The notes under the pieces were generated by a model. That model searched no databases. It had not been told where the DNA came from and was given only the letters and a program-made list of their open reading frames with translations. This document shows positions 59,633-64,000 of a stretch of DNA of 64,000 nucleotides, one piece after another (position 1 is the stretch's first letter; every line of letters begins with the position of its first letter). This DNA is from Plantago ovata (Eukaryota > Streptophyta > Magnoliopsida > Lamiales > Plantaginaceae). Both the position numbers and the translations under genes were made by a program. The stretch is from contig CM051457.1 of assembly GCA_028274465.1 (NCBI GenBank), forward strand, positions 13,815,097 to 13,879,096. Direction: 5' to 3'.

Positions 59633-61495
59633 CCTCTCGAGGATAGAGTCCTCGGTAGAAATGTTTGCCATTAGTTTTAATTTAAAATAATTAGATTAAT
59701 ATAGGGATAAATTAGTAGAGTTAAATATTAGAGAGTTTGGACTTTGGAGTAAATAAAGTCTCAACCACCCAAGAAGGAACAAACAAGGCAGCCTACTTAG
59801 TTGAGTCGCCTGTTCTTGTCTTGGTTGTAAAGGCTCTAGTTATTGGTTAGTTTGATTATTACTCTCGGTGCTTGGGCTTCTATGCATCTTTGCTCTCTCC
59901 TTTTTACGTTTTTGTTTGTAATCGATCATTTATTTCTTATGCTCCACTTTATATAAATGAAAATTATCAGCGGATTAAAGAAAAGAACCCAATTTAAGTA
60001 GGAGTCCTAAAAAAGTAGTAATAGTGTTTGCAACTTTTTTTCTTTTTTTCACGAAAACAGTTAAAATCTGGATTAATTTCCAATCCAATTTACCAACATA
60101 TTTTAATAGAATTTGTCAACTTATAAGCTGTTGCAAGATATCCATAGAGAATCCGCATTATTATAATATAATATATAAGCGAGTAAAATACTACGAGTTT
60201 CATTAATTGTTCCAATAAAATTCCCACTCAACGTAGTAGAGGTATCCGTGTTTTTATCAATGTTTCATGTCTATCCACTCCTGTCCAAGCTCAAGCTGGA
60301 CCTATTCCATACAAGTTTGATCAGTCGCAAACCATAATTACTTTTATTATATTAGAATTTTGTTATCATTCTTTTAATAGACATTGTTAAGGAAAAGAAT
60401 AAAAAAATCAAAAGGACAAATGTCCTACTTCTTCTTTACCATCTTATAACTTTAACTATATCTATACTAACCTCTACGTATCATGTGCTATTCCAACATT
60501 GACAATCTTACCACCAAACCATCGTATGAATTCTCAAAGAAGATAAGTTTAACTAACACTAATCTCAATACTTTATAGTAATACTTTATTTTAAACTGTG
60601 TATTTAAACTATGTATGTTTGATGGACTTTCAACAATGTCTGATCCATGTCAGATTGATTCAATCCGCCTTTAGACCGGGTCTCGACCATAATTATACCC
60701 ACTGGCTCAGTAACACAGTTAGTGAAAAGGAGAAATATAAGAGAATATACCCCCGATGCAACACAGGCTACGTCATAACCGAAAGATTGTAGTAGGTACG
60801 AGGAAAACTGATTTGTTAAATCCTGAAGCATCGGTACGTAGTTAATTAATTAAGGAAAATTAATCTAAATGCAGTAATGGAATTTGGTGATGGTAAAATT
60901 AATTACTCAATGAATTAATCAGTAAGAATTATTAAGTTAGTCGATCTCACTCAGTCGCCACATGGCCATGAACTAATTAGCCCCATATTATCAAAACATG
61001 TCATCATGCATGTGAATACTTGTTGGTGTGCCCTCCAACGTGACGGCAAAATATAACCTCAACCACTAATTCATATTATTATTGTTATTAATACATGCAT
61101 TTTTAATCCAATCTTTTTATATTCGAATTCGAGGGAGGAGATATAAATCATATAATAATCATATAAATATAACAATATAACATGTTTAACTATTACATCG
61201 TCTGACACAAATTATTCTCTTAAAAATTAAAATTTCATGTGCGTTTCCTTGATCGTCTACTTTTTTTGAGCTACTACCGGAGTACTCTACTTAATTATAA
61301 TTAATTAAAATTGTTCTCCCACATTATTTGCAGTCTAATTTTAAAAAATAATAATAATTAAAAAGTTATCGATTATAGATTATGTAGACATGCAGATGCA
61401 TGTATTCACGTTATGGAATCTCTTTTCTTGTTGAACAATTAATTAATTTCGTATTATTATTCCACTTAATTCAATATCATATGATATCATGTTTA
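59633..61495. other. Intergenic, no gene recognised
   Basis: AT-rich anonymous sequence. Only short unsupported frames in either direction. Confidence 0.5.
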
Positions 61496-61649
61496 GGCTC
61501 TGTTATCTTCGTATAAAAATTGATTATTTTAAATTCAGTTCAAATTTGACTAATACGGAATAGTATTTTGTAGTACAAATAAGTTCAGTTTCATTCAATT
61601 CAGTTCAATTCATATCAGTTCAGTTCTGTTCAGACGAAGATAACATAGT
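61496..61649. mobile_element. Tourist-like (PIF/Harbinger) MITE, copy C
   Basis: Left end GGCTCTGTTATCTTCGT, right end ACGAAGATAACATAGTC, inverted repeats of 17 bases with two mismatches. TTA lies just before it (61493-61495). The interior shares TTGACTAATACGGAATAG and GTAGTACAAATAAG with copies D and A. Its right end abuts a LINE tail insertion. Confidence 0.75.
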
Positions 61650-61804
61650 CTTTTTTTTTTTGAATAAGCAAAATTTTTATTAGTAATAATAATAAAAGTC
61701 ATACAAGTAAAATATAAGACCAAGATGCATAAGAAGTGCACAAGAAAAACTCAAACCAAACCAAGTACTCACCTCATCCAAACAAAACCTAAAAGTAACA
61801 ATGG
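61649..61804 (-). mobile_element. Short LINE 3'-end insertion
   Basis: A poly-T run followed by TGAATAAGCAAAATTTTTATT on the plus strand is the look of a LINE tail on the minus strand. GACGAAGATAACATAG (61633-61648) before it and GACGAAAATAACATAG (61804-61819) after it form a 16-bp target duplication with one mismatch. No domain remains. Confidence 0.7.
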
Positions 61805-61819
61805 ACGAAAATAACATAG

Positions 61820-62506
61820 CATTATTCTGAGTGTTTTCTTTAATCTTTAATTGAATTAAAGGAACAAAAAGTCAATTTCAACTGCCGGCCATGCTCCTAA
61901 TTATTCGTCTCCTTTTTTTTCCATCTCTAATAGCCTGCCACGTGGAGATCTCCCGAAAGGCCGTTTGCTGATCACCTGATTTGAGCAATTAATTACGCTT
62001 TTTAGCACTTAAACACTTGATTATGATTGTTGCAAGCTTTAGGAGAGACCAACTCTTTTGTTAGAACATGATGATAATTAATTGATGTTTATGCGGTTTA
62101 AATTAATAATGTTTTAAAGCCGGCCGGACTTTCTTCATTTTCTTTTGCTTCCAGACAAAGATTTCATCCAACAAATAATATTCCTGTCCACTCTATGTTT
62201 GCGCTTCCTTCATTTTACTGAGATATATATAGACCGCAGAAAATTATTGTATAAAGATCTTTTATGATCAAAATTTTATATACTTCGTGTAAAAGGATGA
62301 TACTGGAATGATCAGCACGGTCTAAAAGGGAAGTTTTCAACCGATAAAATAAAGGGGAAGGGTTTGGAAAAACGTACAAACGTATGATAACAAATTTTTG
62401 TCTTAAGGCAAGGAACGAGTTTCTTATTAAGTCAATTCTCCCGTTTATACCTATCTATATATATATGTGTGTGATGAGTTGCTTCAAATTACATTAGAAT
62501 TTACTT
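61820..62506. other. Intergenic, no gene recognised
   Basis: AT-rich; a TATATATA-type tract near 62455-62465. No readable domain. Confidence 0.45.
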
Positions 62507-62860
62507 TATGAAATTGAATCCGTTATTGCTAATTTATGGTGGAAAAATGAGAAAGTAAGGAAAATTCATTGGGTCAAATGGAATAGCTAATTTATGTGAC
62601 TCTAAAAGAGATGGTCGGATGGGTTTTCATGATCTCCAGTCTTTTAATCTTGCCATGTTAGGCAAACAAATGTGGCACATACTTCACTATTCTAATGATT
62701 TGTTGAGTCGTGTATTTAAGGCTAAATTTTTCAGAAGTTATAAGGGTGGCTGAGTAGCATAGGAGAGGTCGGGGTTCGAATCCCGACAGATGCATAAGGT
62801 GGTATTGGTGTATTTAGAGTTATAAGGTGGTTTGGGATTAGTGAATGAATAGGAGTAAGG
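62507..62860 (+). pseudogene. LINE reverse transcriptase C-terminal fragment
   Basis: Plus-strand frames read [20 protein letters not shown] followed by WVKWN, a frameshift, then [31 protein letters not shown] and [13 protein letters not shown], a hallmark block of plant L1 LINEs just after the RT domain. A 72-bp tRNA-like insert interrupts it at 62746-62817. The rest of the LINE is absent. Confidence 0.8.
62746..62817 (+). mobile_element. 72-bp tRNA-like insert (SINE head or retro-tRNA) in the LINE fragment
   Basis: Contains GTGGCTGAGTAGC (box A, Ser/Leu-like) and GGTTCGAATCC (box B, 62773-62783). AGTTATAAGG occurs on both sides (62736-62745 and 62818-62827), a 10-bp target duplication, and without the insert the LINE frame continues. 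No A tail is visible. Confidence 0.68.
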
Positions 62861-64000
62861 TAGGTTAGCTAGATTTCAAAATATTTTCGACCCTATGCGG
62901 CTGAACAGGCTGCATGGATCCAAAACCGGGCCTGATTACCGCAATTTTGTAGATTCATGGTGAAACGCAAGGAAGAAGATGGCTAGAAGTTGGAGAAAAT
63001 GTCAATTGAGGGTCCAAATGTCAATTGAGGGTCCATGCATGTGTGCGCATGGACACGCAATCTCCATGCGAACACATGGAAGGACAGATTTTGAGGCGAC
63101 GAAGACACACTCCATACATTGGCATGGAGATCCACTCAAACACATGGGGCCAGGAACACAATATTTTACTAGATTCTATGTGAAACATGTCTTTTACTTG
63201 TAATTTTCATATTTTTTGCATATAACTCAAAAGTAATCTCTAATGTGACCATTTAAACTAATTAACCTCTACAACAATACGTACCACTTCATATCTATGT
63301 CAAATAACCCATGCCATCACATAATAATCTATCACGTAGCCGCAGTTAACTAGCTAACGCAAGAATTTATATCTACTAAAATGAGTTAGTCTTGCTACTC
63401 TAGGTGTTTTGGTTGTTTTGAGTCGTGATCTCGTTATATTTATTTTGTTTCGAGCATTTCTTTTGTAATAATAAAAATCAAAAAATTTGGCTGCTTAAAA
63501 AAACAAAGCGTCACACACACAGGCACTTACATATACATACGGAGTATACACTTATCATATATTTTGGAAGATTGGACCTCGCATCAACTAATTTATCGAA
63601 TAACATCCCCAAGTTTCTCAAGGTTTTTAACTATATAAAACATGTACAAGTCATGATACTAAATTGGTACTTTCATGTCCATAACAATTAACACAAAAGG
63701 ACAAGGCTAATCAGTAATATAAGCAAACCGATTAATTACATACGTGCTTATATTGCTGCAAAATCATTCTTGACATTGCAATTTCAACATATGGTATTTC
63801 ATGGAATTATTATAAATCACCAACACATATTGAAGTTACAACATAAAACATGAATCACACACATAAAACACGTAACTCGTGCGCAAACTAATTAAAGGAA
63901 CTTGCCTCAAACATTTTACCCAAACAAATATCGAACATGATTTTTCCTTCCTTCTGGCAGACCTACCATCTCGCTTTGAGTCTCCGAAACACTCTGCTGC
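62861..64000. other. Right end of the window, no gene recognised
   Basis: A short tandem ATGTCAATTGAGGGTCCA (62998-63034) and GCATGG/CCATGC inverted words up to 63150. The last 54 bases (63947-64000) are less AT-rich and open on the minus strand; they might be the edge of an exon but this cannot be decided here. Confidence 0.35.

Noticed and set aside
63947..64000. Open minus-strand frame at the window edge
   Set aside because: Only about 18 codons to the edge with no family motif; might be an exon end but cannot be supported.

Overview
This window is nuclear DNA from a flowering plant, most likely a eudicot. It is AT-rich, its genes are split by many short GT-AG introns, and it carries plant-specific families together with plant-type transposons (Stowaway, Tourist-like, hAT, L1-type LINEs, tRNA-derived SINEs and a Ty3/gypsy chromovirus). 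I could not fix the genus from sequence alone.

Six intact-looking protein genes and one gene relic are present. In order they are: (1) a ubiquitin-eS31 (RPS27A) fusion on the minus strand at 2890-3360; (2) a type II MIKC MADS-box gene of the FLOWERING LOCUS C type on the plus strand, seven exons from 7143 to 26108; (3) a GSK3/SHAGGY-like kinase on the plus strand, twelve coding exons from 31414 to 35352; (4) a broken DUF295/KIB1-4-like gene at about 37204-37650; (5) a BOR1-type borate exporter on the minus strand, twelve exons from 43168 down to 39270; (6) a plastid PII (GLB) nitrogen sensor on the plus strand, eight exons from 52119 to 55089; (7) a gibberellin 2-oxidase on the minus strand, two exons from 57525 down to 55763. 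Exon boundaries were read by hand, and reading phase was checked across every junction of the five intron-containing genes.

The genes are unrelated single-copy functions (flowering time, brassinosteroid and other signalling, boron export, nitrogen sensing, gibberellin inactivation) and do not form a cluster or pathway. PII and GA2ox are convergent neighbours.

Repeats dominate the rest. Intron 1 of the FLC-like gene is 16.4 kb and holds a dead chromovirus, one LINE carrying an hAT-like insert, and a second LINE, all antisense to the gene. Between genes there are Stowaway MITEs (one split by another DNA transposon that carries a palindromic repeat array), four copies of a Tourist-like MITE family, several small hAT elements with target-site duplications, two tRNA-derived SINEs with target duplications, a short tRNA-like insert in a LINE fragment, and a decayed tRNA-Phe.

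The observations most worth a second look are: the BOR leader region, where two of three upstream AUGs are AUG-stop codon pairs (AUGUAA, AUGUGA), the element type known to mediate boron-dependent translation control; the FLC-like protein's C-terminal tandem AIDLN repeats, which resemble EAR/DLN repression motifs; and the nine-unit palindromic array at 28925-29153.
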